From an uncultured Verrucomicrobiota bacterium (GTDB taxonomy: Bacteria; Verrucomicrobiota; Verrucomicrobiia; Limisphaerales; UBA9464), in the NCBI GenBank assembly GCA_903916195.1, contig CAIWVP010000142.1:1-40925 (forward strand): 40,925 nucleotides of DNA, given 5' to 3'. A program made the translations under genes and the position numbers. This document shows positions 7,804-16,883 of this stretch, one piece after another. Positions within the stretch are counted from its first letter, which is position 1. Each line of letters opens with the position of its first letter. The notes below the pieces were generated by a model. It ran no database searches. It was not told where the DNA came from and saw only the letters and a program-made list of their open reading frames with translations.

Positions 7804-8664
7804 ATGGTCCCGACCCTTGAGCACACCGTCCCGGTCGCCTTGTCGTCGATGCGATACCGGCGCGATCACCGCGCCTTCACCATGATCGAGCTGCTCGTGG
7901 TCATCGGCATCATCGCGATCCTGGTGGGCTTGCTCTTGCCGAGCTTGGCCTACGCGCGGTTCCGATCGCGGGTGACTTCTTGCGCCAACAACTTCCGGCA
8001 ATGGGGCATCGCCGTGAACCTCTACGCCAACGAGGACCCGAAAGGCCGCTTGCCCGCCTATACGATGAAGGTGACGGATTTCGCCGGCTACGGGGACCTG
8101 CTGCCGTGGATGGTGGCGAGGGAGACGGGCACGAACCTCGGCCGTTTCGGCGTCACCGTCCCGCTTTGGTTCTGCCCCGCGCGACCGGGCGACCTCCAGC
8201 GGATCAAGGACAACATGGCCGGCTTCCGACCAGGTTGGACCCTGGGTTCGTTGGAGGACCTGACCGAGTATTGGGCGTGGGAGGTGGGCAAGGACCGGAA
8301 GGGCAACCCGCGGAGCTTCGCGGTCATCGAGTACAACTGGTTCATCCCGCGTCCGCTCGAAGGGACCTCGGCGCGGTATCCGGACCCGGCGGTGGTGCGC
8401 AGCCGCATCCCGGACGGCTGGCCGAGCCGGCTCGAGGACCCGTCGGGCGCGGTCCAGCCGATCTTGACCGATGCCATCGGTGGCGGTTGGAACGAGGCCA
8501 AGACCGAGGTCGGGAGCTTCTTCCACGGGCACGAGTTCCCGTGGTTGTTTCCCCGGGACATCAACGCGTTGTTCGTCGACGGCCACGTCGAGACGCGGGC
8601 CAAGAAGCAGTTGCGGTGGCAGATCGCGGTGGCCGGCAGCCGGGACTTGGTGATCCCGTACTGA
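7804..8664 (+). CDS. Prepilin-type N-terminal cleavage/methylation protein with H-X9-DG signature
   Basis: The protein has 286 residues. The class III signal is RAFTMIELLVVIGIIAIL; cleavage would fall between A24 and F25, with the conserved glutamate at +5. The C-terminal end has HGHEFPW (from H241) and LFVDGHVE (256-263), the H-X9-DG signature of the large prepilin-like family expanded in Verrucomicrobiota and Planctomycetota. The position before the cleavage site is Ala, not Gly. The start at 7804 gives a 24-residue leader, in line with the 14-21-residue leaders of the pseudopilins at 29103-30750; an ATG at 7849 is the alternative. It lies 34 bp after the permease but is probably unrelated to it. 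The role, probably in the cell envelope or a secretion apparatus, is unproven. Confidence 0.93.
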   Translation: MVPTLEHTVPVALSSMRYRRDHRAFTMIELLVVIGIIAILVGLLLPSLAYARFRSRVTSCANNFRQWGIAVNLYANEDPKGRLPAYTMKVTDFAGYGDLLPWMVARETGTNLGRFGVTVPLWFCPARPGDLQRIKDNMAGFRPGWTLGSLEDLTEYWAWEVGKDRKGNPRSFAVIEYNWFIPRPLEGTSARYPDPAVVRSRIPDGWPSRLEDPSGAVQPILTDAIGGGWNEAKTEVGSFFHGHEFPWLFPRDINALFVDGHVETRAKKQLRWQIAVAGSRDLVIPY

Positions 8665-8799
8665 TCGCTCCGGCAAGGTCCGGGCCAGGACGATCAAGCA
8701 AAGCCACGCGTTCGCGGATGCTTTTCCGCGACGCCTAGGCATGCCGGCGAGGCCGCTGGTCTTCGGCACTGGAATCGCTAGGCTGGGCAGGTCCATCCG

Positions 8800-11700
8800 A
8801 TGATCTCCTTCACCCGCATCGTCCGGTCCCTCGCATCCGTTTCCGCGTTGGTCGCGATGCTGGCCATGCCCGCATCCGCCGACGAGAACCTCGCGCTCGG
8901 CAAGCCCGCGGTCTCGTCGGGACCGAACTGGGGCACGTTCCAGCCAGCCGCCATCACCGACGGCGACGCGACGACCTTCACCCATCCGGCCGACGCGGCG
9001 GGGACGCTCGGTTTCTACTACGAGGTGGATCTCGGGCGGTCCTATCGGCTCGACCGCATCGTGCTGCGCAACCGCGGCGACGGCTGTTGCACCGAGCGCC
9101 TGAGCGACTACCGGGTGGAAGTGTACGCGGACAGCGGCGGCGACACCGGCGCGCTCAACTGGAGCGCCGAGGTGCATGCCGACGGCTCGAACTCCGGGGT
9201 CAACGGCGTCGACACCATCAAGGCCGACGCGGCGCCGGCGGGGACCTTCGCCGGGCGTTTCGTCCGCGTCGTCAACGGCAGCGGCGCGGCCTACAGCCCG
9301 CAGGTCGCCGAGCTCGAGGTCTACGGCGGCGCGGCGCCGGCGACCCTCCGTTTCGCGCCGGACAAGGACGTCATCGATCCCGGCCAAGGCACCACGTTGC
9401 GATGGGAGACCGTCAACGCCACCAGCGCGGCGGTCTCGCCCGGTATCGGCCCGGTGGCAGTCACGGGCACAGGCGGATCCGTCTCGGTGAAACCTGCTGT
9501 CACGACGACCTACACCTTCACCGCGTCGAACGAGAACGGCAGCGTCAGCGCCACGGCCACCATCGGCGTCGGCGTGGTGGTCGCGCCGCCGCGCATCAAC
9601 GAGTTCCTCGCCGACAACTCCTCCGGCTTGAAGGACGAGGACGGCGATCCGTCCGACTGGATCGAGCTGGGGAACCCGGGCGTCTTCGGGCTCGACGCGG
9701 GCGGTCGTTATCTGACCGACGACCCGACCGACCTGCGGAAGTGGCTCTTGCCCGCGGTGCGGATCCCGGGCGGCGGCTCGTTGCTGGTCTTCGCCTCGGG
9801 CAAGGACCGCCGCGATCCGCGCGCCCAGCTGCACACGAACTTCAAGCTCGGCGCCGCCGGCGATTATCTCGCGCTCGTGGACCGCGACGGGAAGACCGTG
9901 CTCCAGCAGTTCCCGGCGGATTTCCCGGCGACGAAGACGTTCCCCAAGCAGTTCCCCGACATCAGCTACGGCATCGGACCGGACGGCGCGACCGGGTTCT
10001 TCCGTCCGCCGAGCCCCGGCGCGACCAACGGCCCGTCGTTCGCCGGGTTCGTGGCCGACACGAAGTCCGGCCACGACCGGGGCTTCTACGACACCAACAT
10101 CATGGTGGAGATCACCACCGCGACGCCCGGCGCGACCATCCGGTACACCACCGACCGCACCGCGCCGACCGCGACCAAGGGGCTCGTCTATTCCGGTCCG
10201 ATCCCGGTCACGACGACCACGGTGCTGCGCGCGGCCGCGTTCAAGGACGGCTTCGCGCCGACCGAGGTGGACACCCACACCTACCTCTTCCCCACCCACG
10301 TCATCGACTCGACGGTGATGCGGAAGTCCATCACGACGAACGCGCTCTACCGGCCGCAGATGCGCGACGCGCTGCTCGACCTGCCGAGCGTCTCGCTCTC
10401 CACCACGTCGCTGATCAACGGCACCGCGGAGGTGAAGACCTCGTTCGAATACATCCGGCCCGACGGCGTGAAAGGCGTCCAATCCGACTGCGGGGTGCGG
10501 CTCTACGGCGGTGCCTACACGGATTTCGCGAAGAAGAGCTTCCGCCTCTATTTCCGCAGCGAGTTCGGACCCTCGAAGCTGAAGTACCCGATCTTCGCCG
10601 GCCACGAGCACGGTCTGGCCGCGGTCGAGGAGTTCGATCAACTGGAACTGAGGAGCTGCTCCCACGACATGGAGATGCGGGGCTTCTACATGTCGAACAT
10701 CTGCACCGACGACACGCTGCTGGAGATGGGCCAACTGAATCCGCACGGCCGCTTCGTCCACCTCTATCTCAACGGCACCTACTGGGGCCTGTACCATCTC
10801 CGCGAGCGTTGGGGCGCTTCGATGCACCAGCGTTACCTCGGCGGATCGGTCACCAACTACGAATCCATCAACGGCAACCTGAACGTCGGCGGCTGGAGCG
10901 ACGGCACGGTCTACGACGGCGACGGATCGGTCTGGAAGCGCGTCAAGGCCCTGCGCGGCGATTACCAGGCGGTGAAGCCGTGGCTCGATGTCGCCCAGTA
11001 CACCGACTACATGGTCATGTTCCTGTTCGGTGGCAGCGAGGACGAGTACCGCTGCGTCGGCCCGAACGTCCCCGGTAGCGGCTTGAAGTTCTACCTCAAC
11101 GACGCCGACGGCTGGTTCTGCGTGCCGAACTACTGCGCCGCCGGCGACCGCACCGCCCGCAGTTCGCCGGGCAAGCAGTCCGGCGACGGCCCCGGCAGCA
11201 TCTTCTCGATGCTCTTCAAGCAAGGCGACCCCGACCACCGCATCCTGCTCGCCGACCGCATCCAACGGGCGTTCTCCAACGACGGCGCGCTCACGCCCGC
11301 CCGCACCGCGGCGCGGCTCACCAACCGCACCGAGCAGATCCGCCGCGCCTTCCTCGCCGAATCGGCACGCTGGAACTACCTCACGCCCGCCGCATGGGCG
11401 ACGCGCCGGGATTCGGTGCTGAACACCTGGCTGCCCCGGCGCACCTCCGAGGCGCTCGCGCAGTTCCGTTCCGCCGGATTCTATCCATCGCTCGGCGCGC
11501 CGCTGCTCAACCAGCAGGGCGGCGTCGTGACCAACGGGTTCCCGGTCCGCTTCCCCGGTCCGCCGGGCGCCACGATCTGGTACACGCTCGACGGCACCGA
11601 TCCGCGCCTGCCCGGCGGCGCCGTCTCGCCGGCAGCGCGCAGCTACAACCCCGGCGGCAGCTCCGAGGTGCCCGTGCCCGCCGGATCGCGCTGGCGCTGG

Positions 11701-13143
11701 TCGACCGATGCCGCCGGCCTCAGCGCGAGCGAGGTCGTGGAAGGCAACGCCGCGTGGTCGGCCACGGATTGGAAACATCCCGCGTTCGACGACGGCGCGT
11801 GGAAGGAAGGCCCCGCGCAGCTCGGCTATGGCGAGGGCGACGAGGCCACGGTCATCCCGTCCGGCCCGGTGAACGACAAATGGGTGTCCTCATATTTCCG
11901 CCATCCGTTCACCCTCAAGGACACCACCGGGGTCACCGTGCTGCTGCTGCGGCTCAAGCGCGACGACGGTGCGATCGTCTATATCAACGGCCACGAAGCC
12001 GCCCGCATGTCCATCCGCGCCGGGACCGTCACCGCCACGACCCCGGGCGACAACGCCGCGGACGACGGCCAATCCTTCAACGAGCTGCCGATCGACCCCG
12101 CGCTGCTCCGCGCCGGCACGAACATCGTCGCCGTCGAGATCCACCAGGCGTCGCCCACGACGTCGGATGCCAGCTTCGACCTCGAGCTCGCGGTCACGCG
12201 CTCCGGCGCGGCGGGCGGGGCGTTGCCGACCATCGCGAAGAACACGGTGATCAAGAGCCGCGCCAAGAACGCGACCCAGTGGTCCGCCATCAACGAGGCC
12301 TTCTTCCAGGTCGGGCCGGATGCCCTCGCGCCCGGCGACGTCGTCGTGTCCGGGCTCGATTTCAACCCGCCCGGCGACGACGGCAGCGAGCACCTCGTGC
12401 TGGCCAACCTGTCGGACCACGCGGTCGATCTCCGCGGCGCGCGGTTCACAGACGGCATCCGGTTCGTGTTCCCCTCGCAGCACCCCACGCTGCTCGCGCC
12501 CGGCCAGCGCCTCGTGCTGGTGAACGACCTCTTCCATTTCCAGCAGAGCCACGGCATCGACATCCCGGTCGGCGGCATCTTCACCGGCGCCCTGTCCAAC
12601 GGCGGCGAGCGCATCACCTTCGCCGACGCGGCCAGCAACGTGGTCAGCAGCTTCCGTTACGACGGCGCGCGACCGTGGCCGACCGGTGCCGACGGCGGCG
12701 GCTACTCGCTGGTGCTCGCGCACCCGCAGCTCGGCCTCGACGATCCGGCGGCCTGGCGCACCAGCGCCACGACCAACGGCGTCCCGGGCATCTCCGAAGC
12801 GACCGCCTTCGCCGGCGACGCGACCGCCGACGCCGATGGCGACGGCCTCCCTGCCCTGCTCGAATACGCCCTCGGCACGAGCGACACCGACGCCCGGTCC
12901 GGTCCCGGCGCGATGACCTCGGTCTTCACGCCCGGCACCGGCTTCTCCCTGACGACCCCGCGCAACCTCCGCGCCGACGACATCACGCTCCGCGCCGAGT
13001 ACTCGACCGACCTGGGAACGTGGAAGCCGGCGTCCTTGGGCGGGACGCGGCCCGCCGGACCCGGCCTCGCGACCGAGACCTGGGAGGTCGTCGACTCGGG
13101 CCAAAGCGCGATGTTCCTCCGCCTCCGCGTGACGCGGCCGTGA
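8800..13143 (+). CDS. Giant secreted multidomain protein: discoidin, lamin-tail, chitobiase-like, CotH
   Basis: The protein has 1447 residues with a Sec signal peptide (hydrophobic to about residue 26, ending ASADE). Domains in order: F5/8 type C (discoidin) at about 29-177; Ig-like segment 178-262; lamin-tail domain from RINEFLADN at about 265; chitobiase C-terminal-like segment about 424-495 (IRYTTDRTAPT); CotH-like region about 528-870 (LYLNGTYWGLYHLRERWG near 655); second chitobiase-like segment near 927 (IWYTLDGTDPRLPGG); galactose-binding-like region from about 990; second lamin-tail-like domain near 1181. A calcium-binding-like DADGDGLPALLEYALGT near 1341 precedes a C-terminal beta domain. 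Such proteins are secreted and presumed to bind or modify surface polymers; CotH domains are atypical protein kinases. I see no PEP-CTERM or LPXTG tail. Confidence 0.9.
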   Translation: MISFTRIVRSLASVSALVAMLAMPASADENLALGKPAVSSGPNWGTFQPAAITDGDATTFTHPADAAGTLGFYYEVDLGRSYRLDRIVLRNRGDGCCTERLSDYRVEVYADSGGDTGALNWSAEVHADGSNSGVNGVDTIKADAAPAGTFAGRFVRVVNGSGAAYSPQVAELEVYGGAAPATLRFAPDKDVIDPGQGTTLRWETVNATSAAVSPGIGPVAVTGTGGSVSVKPAVTTTYTFTASNENGSVSATATIGVGVVVAPPRINEFLADNSSGLKDEDGDPSDWIELGNPGVFGLDAGGRYLTDDPTDLRKWLLPAVRIPGGGSLLVFASGKDRRDPRAQLHTNFKLGAAGDYLALVDRDGKTVLQQFPADFPATKTFPKQFPDISYGIGPDGATGFFRPPSPGATNGPSFAGFVADTKSGHDRGFYDTNIMVEITTATPGATIRYTTDRTAPTATKGLVYSGPIPVTTTTVLRAAAFKDGFAPTEVDTHTYLFPTHVIDSTVMRKSITTNALYRPQMRDALLDLPSVSLSTTSLINGTAEVKTSFEYIRPDGVKGVQSDCGVRLYGGAYTDFAKKSFRLYFRSEFGPSKLKYPIFAGHEHGLAAVEEFDQLELRSCSHDMEMRGFYMSNICTDDTLLEMGQLNPHGRFVHLYLNGTYWGLYHLRERWGASMHQRYLGGSVTNYESINGNLNVGGWSDGTVYDGDGSVWKRVKALRGDYQAVKPWLDVAQYTDYMVMFLFGGSEDEYRCVGPNVPGSGLKFYLNDADGWFCVPNYCAAGDRTARSSPGKQSGDGPGSIFSMLFKQGDPDHRILLADRIQRAFSNDGALTPARTAARLTNRTEQIRRAFLAESARWNYLTPAAWATRRDSVLNTWLPRRTSEALAQFRSAGFYPSLGAPLLNQQGGVVTNGFPVRFPGPPGATIWYTLDGTDPRLPGGAVSPAARSYNPGGSSEVPVPAGSRWRWSTDAAGLSASEVVEGNAAWSATDWKHPAFDDGAWKEGPAQLGYGEGDEATVIPSGPVNDKWVSSYFRHPFTLKDTTGVTVLLLRLKRDDGAIVYINGHEAARMSIRAGTVTATTPGDNAADDGQSFNELPIDPALLRAGTNIVAVEIHQASPTTSDASFDLELAVTRSGAAGGALPTIAKNTVIKSRAKNATQWSAINEAFFQVGPDALAPGDVVVSGLDFNPPGDDGSEHLVLANLSDHAVDLRGARFTDGIRFVFPSQHPTLLAPGQRLVLVNDLFHFQQSHGIDIPVGGIFTGALSNGGERITFADAASNVVSSFRYDGARPWPTGADGGGYSLVLAHPQLGLDDPAAWRTSATTNGVPGISEATAFAGDATADADGDGLPALLEYALGTSDTDARSGPGAMTSVFTPGTGFSLTTPRNLRADDITLRAEYSTDLGTWKPASLGGTRPAGPGLATETWEVVDSGQSAMFLRLRVTRP

Positions 13144-13348
13144 GGAGACAAGGCCAAAGGGACACGATATCCAGGATCGGCGCGGAGCCTCCGCGAGCCA
13201 AGGTCATCGACGCGGGTCGTCCGCGGTTCCCGGTTGGCGGTCCGGCTTTGCCTCAAAGTCCACCCCCGATCGGGGCCGTCCGGTCCATCCGGTCCCGCAA
13301 AACTCCTCGCGACATCGCTGCCCGGTTTCGCCGAACCTCCGGCCCATC

Positions 13349-14572
13349 GTGGACCACGACGTCATCGTCATCGGAGGAGGAGCCGCAGGCCTGTTCTGCG
13401 CGCGCACCGCAGGGCAGCTCGGCAAACGTGCCCTGCTGCTCGAGCACAACGCGCGCTGCGGAAACAAGATCCTCATCTCGGGCGGCGGCCGCTGCAACTT
13501 CACCAACCTCGGCGCCACCGCGGCCAACTACGTCACCAGCGGCAGCCCGCATTTCATGAAGTCCGCCCTGGCGCGCTTCACGCCCCAGGATTTCCTCGCC
13601 CTCGTCGAGCGCCACGGCATCGCTTGGCACGAGAAGAAGCTCGGCCAGCTCTTCTGCGACCAGAGCTCCAAGCAGATCCTCCAACTGCTCGAGGACGAGT
13701 GCGCCGATGCCGGTGTCGACGTGCGGGTGGACTGCAAGGTCGCTCGGAGAGTGGAGAGTGGAGAGTGGATGGTGGATAGGATCGGCGACGCTGCTCATCC
13801 ATCCACTATCCACTACCAACTATCCACCAGCACCGGCACCTTCACCGCGCCGTCGCTGGTCATCGCCACCGGAGCGCTGTCCTTTCCCAAGCTGGGCGCC
13901 ACGCCCTTCGGCTACGAGATCGCCGACCAGTTCAGCGTGAAGCGGATCACGCCGCGGCCCGGCCTGGTGCCGTTCACCTGGGGACCGTCCGAACGCGAGC
14001 GCTTCGTCGACCTCAGCGGACTGTCGCTGGATTGCGTCGCCAACGCGGGGCCGGATGCGCCGAGCTTCCGCGAGAACCTGCTCTTCACCCACCGAGGGCT
14101 GAGCGGACCGGCCATCCTGCAGATCTCCAGCCACTGGCACGCCGGCGAGACCATCCGGCTGGACGTGCTGCCCGGCGTCTCCGCGCTCGACCTCTTCGCC
14201 GCGCACAAGACCGGCGGACGCGAGGTGAAGACGGCGCTGCGCTCGGTGCTTCCCGAGCGCTTCGTGCAGGCCTGGCTGGCGCAGCACGCGCCGTCGCGCC
14301 CCATCGCCCAGTTGCCGCAGCGCGAGCTGGAGACCTTGGCGCGGTCGCTGAACGCGTGGGAGATCCGTCCCGCCGGCGATGAAGGCTATCCCAAGGCCGA
14401 GGTGACCGTCGGCGGCGTGGACACCGGCGAGCTCTCGTCGAAGACGATGGAGTGCCGCGCCGTGCCCGGCCTGTATTTCATCGGCGAAGTGGTGGACGTG
14501 ACCGGTTGGCTCGGCGGCTACAATTTCCAATGGGCCTGGGCCAGCGGCCACGCCGCCGGGGAAGCGGTGTGA
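13349..14572 (+). CDS. HI0933/BaiN-family NAD(P)/FAD-dependent oxidoreductase
   Basis: The protein has 407 residues from a GTG start. The dinucleotide-binding fold opens at residue 4 (DVIVIGGGAAGLFCARTAG), followed by the family signature KILISGGGRCNFTNLGA. LVIATGALSFPKLGATPFGY and the C-terminal ETGELSS/GLYFIGEVVDVTGWLGGYNFQWAW-type region (read here with TVGGVDTGELSS) complete the family. HI0933-like flavoproteins are cytosolic FAD enzymes of largely unknown reaction. At 13745-13830 the gene carries an in-frame stretch made of a GTGGA/TCCAC hairpin repeat, encoding RRVESGEWMVDRIG and STIHYQLSTSTG in place of ordinary family sequence. Frame and downstream motifs remain intact, so the gene is probably functional. 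Confidence 0.92.
   Translation: MDHDVIVIGGGAAGLFCARTAGQLGKRALLLEHNARCGNKILISGGGRCNFTNLGATAANYVTSGSPHFMKSALARFTPQDFLALVERHGIAWHEKKLGQLFCDQSSKQILQLLEDECADAGVDVRVDCKVARRVESGEWMVDRIGDAAHPSTIHYQLSTSTGTFTAPSLVIATGALSFPKLGATPFGYEIADQFSVKRITPRPGLVPFTWGPSERERFVDLSGLSLDCVANAGPDAPSFRENLLFTHRGLSGPAILQISSHWHAGETIRLDVLPGVSALDLFAAHKTGGREVKTALRSVLPERFVQAWLAQHAPSRPIAQLPQRELETLARSLNAWEIRPAGDEGYPKAEVTVGGVDTGELSSKTMECRAVPGLYFIGEVVDVTGWLGGYNFQWAWASGHAAGEAV
13745..13830. repeat. GTGGA/TCCAC hairpin repeat inserted in frame in the BaiN-family gene
   Basis: The left arm is a run of GAGAGTGGA/GATGGTGGATAG units (13747-13780). The right arm is its imperfect complement, CATCCATCCACTATCCACTA and continuing to 13828. 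The two can fold into a long hairpin around a loop of about 17 bases. Base and word composition differ sharply from the surrounding gene. It adds about 28 codons without breaking the frame. Confidence 0.8.
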
Positions 14573-14678
14573 GCCCCGCCGCCGCCGCGCGGACGGGACG
14601 AGATTTGCATGGCGTCCTTCGCGGGAAGAGATCTCTCATCGCGGAGCCACCACACATCCAACGCCCCCCCAGACCCTC

Positions 14679-15071
14679 ATGCAACTCGCAACCCAGCTCG
14701 CGCTGTTCCTCGACAACCGGCCCGGCACGCTCGCCCGGGTCTGCGACGCGCTCGCCGAGGCGAAGGTCAACATCCACGCCTTCTCCACCAACGACACGGT
14801 CGACCACACGGTGATCCGCATGGTCGTGAGCGATCCGGCCAAGGCCACCGCCGTCTTCGAAGAGCGCAACGCGCTGGTCGTCGAGAGCGAGGTCCTCATG
14901 GTGCCGGGCGACAACAAGCCCGGATCGCTCGCCGCCATCGCGCGCAAGCTCGGCGAGGCGAAGATCAACATCGAGTACGCCTATTGCGCCACCAATCCCG
15001 GCGCCAAGAACGGCCTGCTCATCCTCCGCGCCAGCGACTGCAAGAAGGCGCTGAAGGTGCTGAACACCTGA
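14679..15071 (+). CDS. Tandem ACT domain protein
   Basis: The protein has 130 residues built of two ACT domains: residues about 4-66 (LALFLDNRPGTLARVCDALA, then VNIHAFSTNDT) and about 72-130 (DNKPGSLAAIARKLGEAKIN, then IEYAYCATNP). Each has the typical beta-strand, RPGTL/KPGSL turn and helix. ACT pairs bind amino acids or similar small ligands; stand-alone tandem ACT proteins are probably cytosolic regulators. There is no catalytic domain. The ligand cannot be read, and neighbouring genes give no clear pathway. Confidence 0.9.
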   Translation: MQLATQLALFLDNRPGTLARVCDALAEAKVNIHAFSTNDTVDHTVIRMVVSDPAKATAVFEERNALVVESEVLMVPGDNKPGSLAAIARKLGEAKINIEYAYCATNPGAKNGLLILRASDCKKALKVLNT

Positions 15072-15198
15072 GGCGCTCTGGAAAGGATCCCGGCGACCGC
15101 CCCGAAGAACCCTCCCGGATCGGCACCGGGCGCAGCGGCGTGCGGCCGCCCCGATACGAGGTTGCCGTCCCGCGGCCGCTGCCTTCTCATCCCGGCGC

Positions 15199-16779
15199 AT
15201 GTCCGATCCCAACCCCGGCCCCGCTCCCGCTCCTCGCCGTCTCCGGTGGTGGCCGGCATGGCTGGTCCTCGCGGCGGCGGTCGTCGCCATCACCGTCGTC
15301 CGCTTCCGCGACGACCTGACCTTCCAGCAGCGCAACCTCACCACCGGCGCCTTCCTGCTCGGCACGGTCGCGCTGTTGTTCCTGTGGTGGACGATCCTGT
15401 CGCGGGCCCGCTGGCGGCTCCGGCTCGGCGTGACCCTGGCCGTGCTCGCGACCCTCGGGCTCGGCTCGGCGCTCTTCCGCATCCGCGGCGTCAGCGGTGA
15501 CCTCGTGCCCATCCTCGCGCCGCGTTGGGCCAAGCCGGGCCGGGTCGTCCCGGATGCGGCCGCAACCCGCCCGGCACCTTCGGCGGCGGCTCCCGCCGTC
15601 GCATCCGCTCCGGGACGCGCGGATTTCCCTCAGTTCCTCGGACCGGACCGCAACGCGGTGCTGGCCGGACCGGCCTTGGCCGCCGATTGGACGGCGCATC
15701 CGCCGCAGGTGCTCTGGCGGCATCCGGTGGGCACCGGATGGTCCGGCTTCGTGGTCGTGGGCGACCGCGCGCTCACGCAGGAGCAGGACGGCCCGCAAGA
15801 GCTGGTCACCTGCTACGACGTCACGACGGGGCGCGCGATCTGGTCGCACGGCGACGCGGCGCACTATGACAACACCATCGGCGGCGAAGGCCCGCGCGCC
15901 ACGCCCACCGTCGTCGGCGACCGCGTGTTCACGCTCGGTTCGACCGGGCGGCTGAACGCGCTCGACCTCGCCACCGGCAAGGTCGTCTGGACCCGCGACC
16001 TCATCGCCGAGGCCGGCTCGACGATGCCGGAATGGGGCTACGCCGGTTCGCCGCTCGTGCTCGACGGACGCGTCATCGTCAGCGCCGGCGGCAAGCAGGG
16101 GAAGTCGCTGCTCGCCTACCGCGCGGACACCGGCGCCCTGGTCTGGACCGCGGGCAACTCGGGATCCGGCTACGGCTCGCCCTTCGTCGCCACGCTCGCC
16201 GGACGCCGCCAGATCCTCGCCTTCAACCACCACCAGATCACCTCGCACGACGCAGCCGACGGCGCCGTCCTCTGGGAACATCCTTGGGGCGTCGGGTTCC
16301 CGCACGTGGCGGTGCCGGTCGTGACGGGTCCCGACCGCGTGGTCTTCTCCAGCGGCTACGGTGTCGGCAGCGAGCTGCTGCAGGTGTCGCCGAAAGCCGG
16401 GGGAGGCTTGTCCGTGGAGCGCTTGTGGCAGTCGAAGAAGCTCAAGGCGAAGTTCGCCAATCCGGTCGCCCGCGACGGCTTCCTCTACGGCCTCGACGAC
16501 GGGATCTTCGCCTGCGTGGACCTCAAGGACGGCTCGCAACGCTGGAAGGAAGGCCGCTACGGCCACGGCCAAGGATTGCTGGTGCGCGACCTGTTCCTGC
16601 TGATGGCGGAGAACGGCGAGCTGGTGCTGATGCGTCCGACGCCCGAAGGCCCGGGGGAACTGGGGCGCTTCCGCGTGTTCTCGTCGAAGACCTGGAACCC
16701 GATCGCCCTCGCGGGCGACCTGCTGCTGGTCCGCAACGACCAAGAGGCCGCGTGCCTGCGGGTGGAATCGGCGAAGTGA
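15199..16779 (+). CDS. Membrane-anchored PQQ-type beta-propeller protein
   Basis: The protein has 526 residues. Three hydrophobic segments lie at about 17-36 (WWPAWLVLAAAVVAITVV), 50-68 (AFLLGTVALLFLWWTIL) and 73-92. After a proline/alanine-rich linker, a PQQ/BamB-like beta-propeller spans about 140-526, with blade motifs such as LVTCYDVTTGRAIWSHG, LNALDLATGKVVWTRDL and LLAYRADTGALVWTAG. FPQFLGPDRNAV at its entrance is common in Verrucomicrobiota and Planctomycetota. Most such proteins lack proven PQQ binding and may be scaffolds or dehydrogenase-like. The propeller is probably periplasmic. Confidence 0.9.
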   Translation: MSDPNPGPAPAPRRLRWWPAWLVLAAAVVAITVVRFRDDLTFQQRNLTTGAFLLGTVALLFLWWTILSRARWRLRLGVTLAVLATLGLGSALFRIRGVSGDLVPILAPRWAKPGRVVPDAAATRPAPSAAAPAVASAPGRADFPQFLGPDRNAVLAGPALAADWTAHPPQVLWRHPVGTGWSGFVVVGDRALTQEQDGPQELVTCYDVTTGRAIWSHGDAAHYDNTIGGEGPRATPTVVGDRVFTLGSTGRLNALDLATGKVVWTRDLIAEAGSTMPEWGYAGSPLVLDGRVIVSAGGKQGKSLLAYRADTGALVWTAGNSGSGYGSPFVATLAGRRQILAFNHHQITSHDAADGAVLWEHPWGVGFPHVAVPVVTGPDRVVFSSGYGVGSELLQVSPKAGGGLSVERLWQSKKLKAKFANPVARDGFLYGLDDGIFACVDLKDGSQRWKEGRYGHGQGLLVRDLFLLMAENGELVLMRPTPEGPGELGRFRVFSSKTWNPIALAGDLLLVRNDQEAACLRVESAK

Positions 16780-16846
16780 TGGCATCGCCCGGGACCGCAC
16801 GACCGGCCACCTCCGGCCGGCGATGCTTCCTCGGCACGGGATTCCC

Positions 16847-16875
16847 TTCGCCACCGGCCTCGTCGGTTTCCTAAC
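16847..16875 (+). promoter_or_regulatory. Putative leaderless promoter of the SGNH hydrolase gene
   Basis: TTCGCC (16847-16852) is followed after 17 bp by CCTAAC (16870-16875), which ends 8 bp before the ATG at 16884. A transcript starting 6-8 nt beyond a -10 element would begin at the start codon. The same geometry occurs at four other genes in this window. Confidence 0.4.
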
Positions 16876-16883
16876 GTCGCGGC

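Noticed and set aside
7711-11778. Minus-strand open frame of about 1355 codons opposite the CotH gene
   Set aside because: It runs antisense to a plus-strand gene with clear domains, has arginine- and glycine-rich low-complexity translation and no family match. High GC makes stop codons rare, so such shadow frames are expected.
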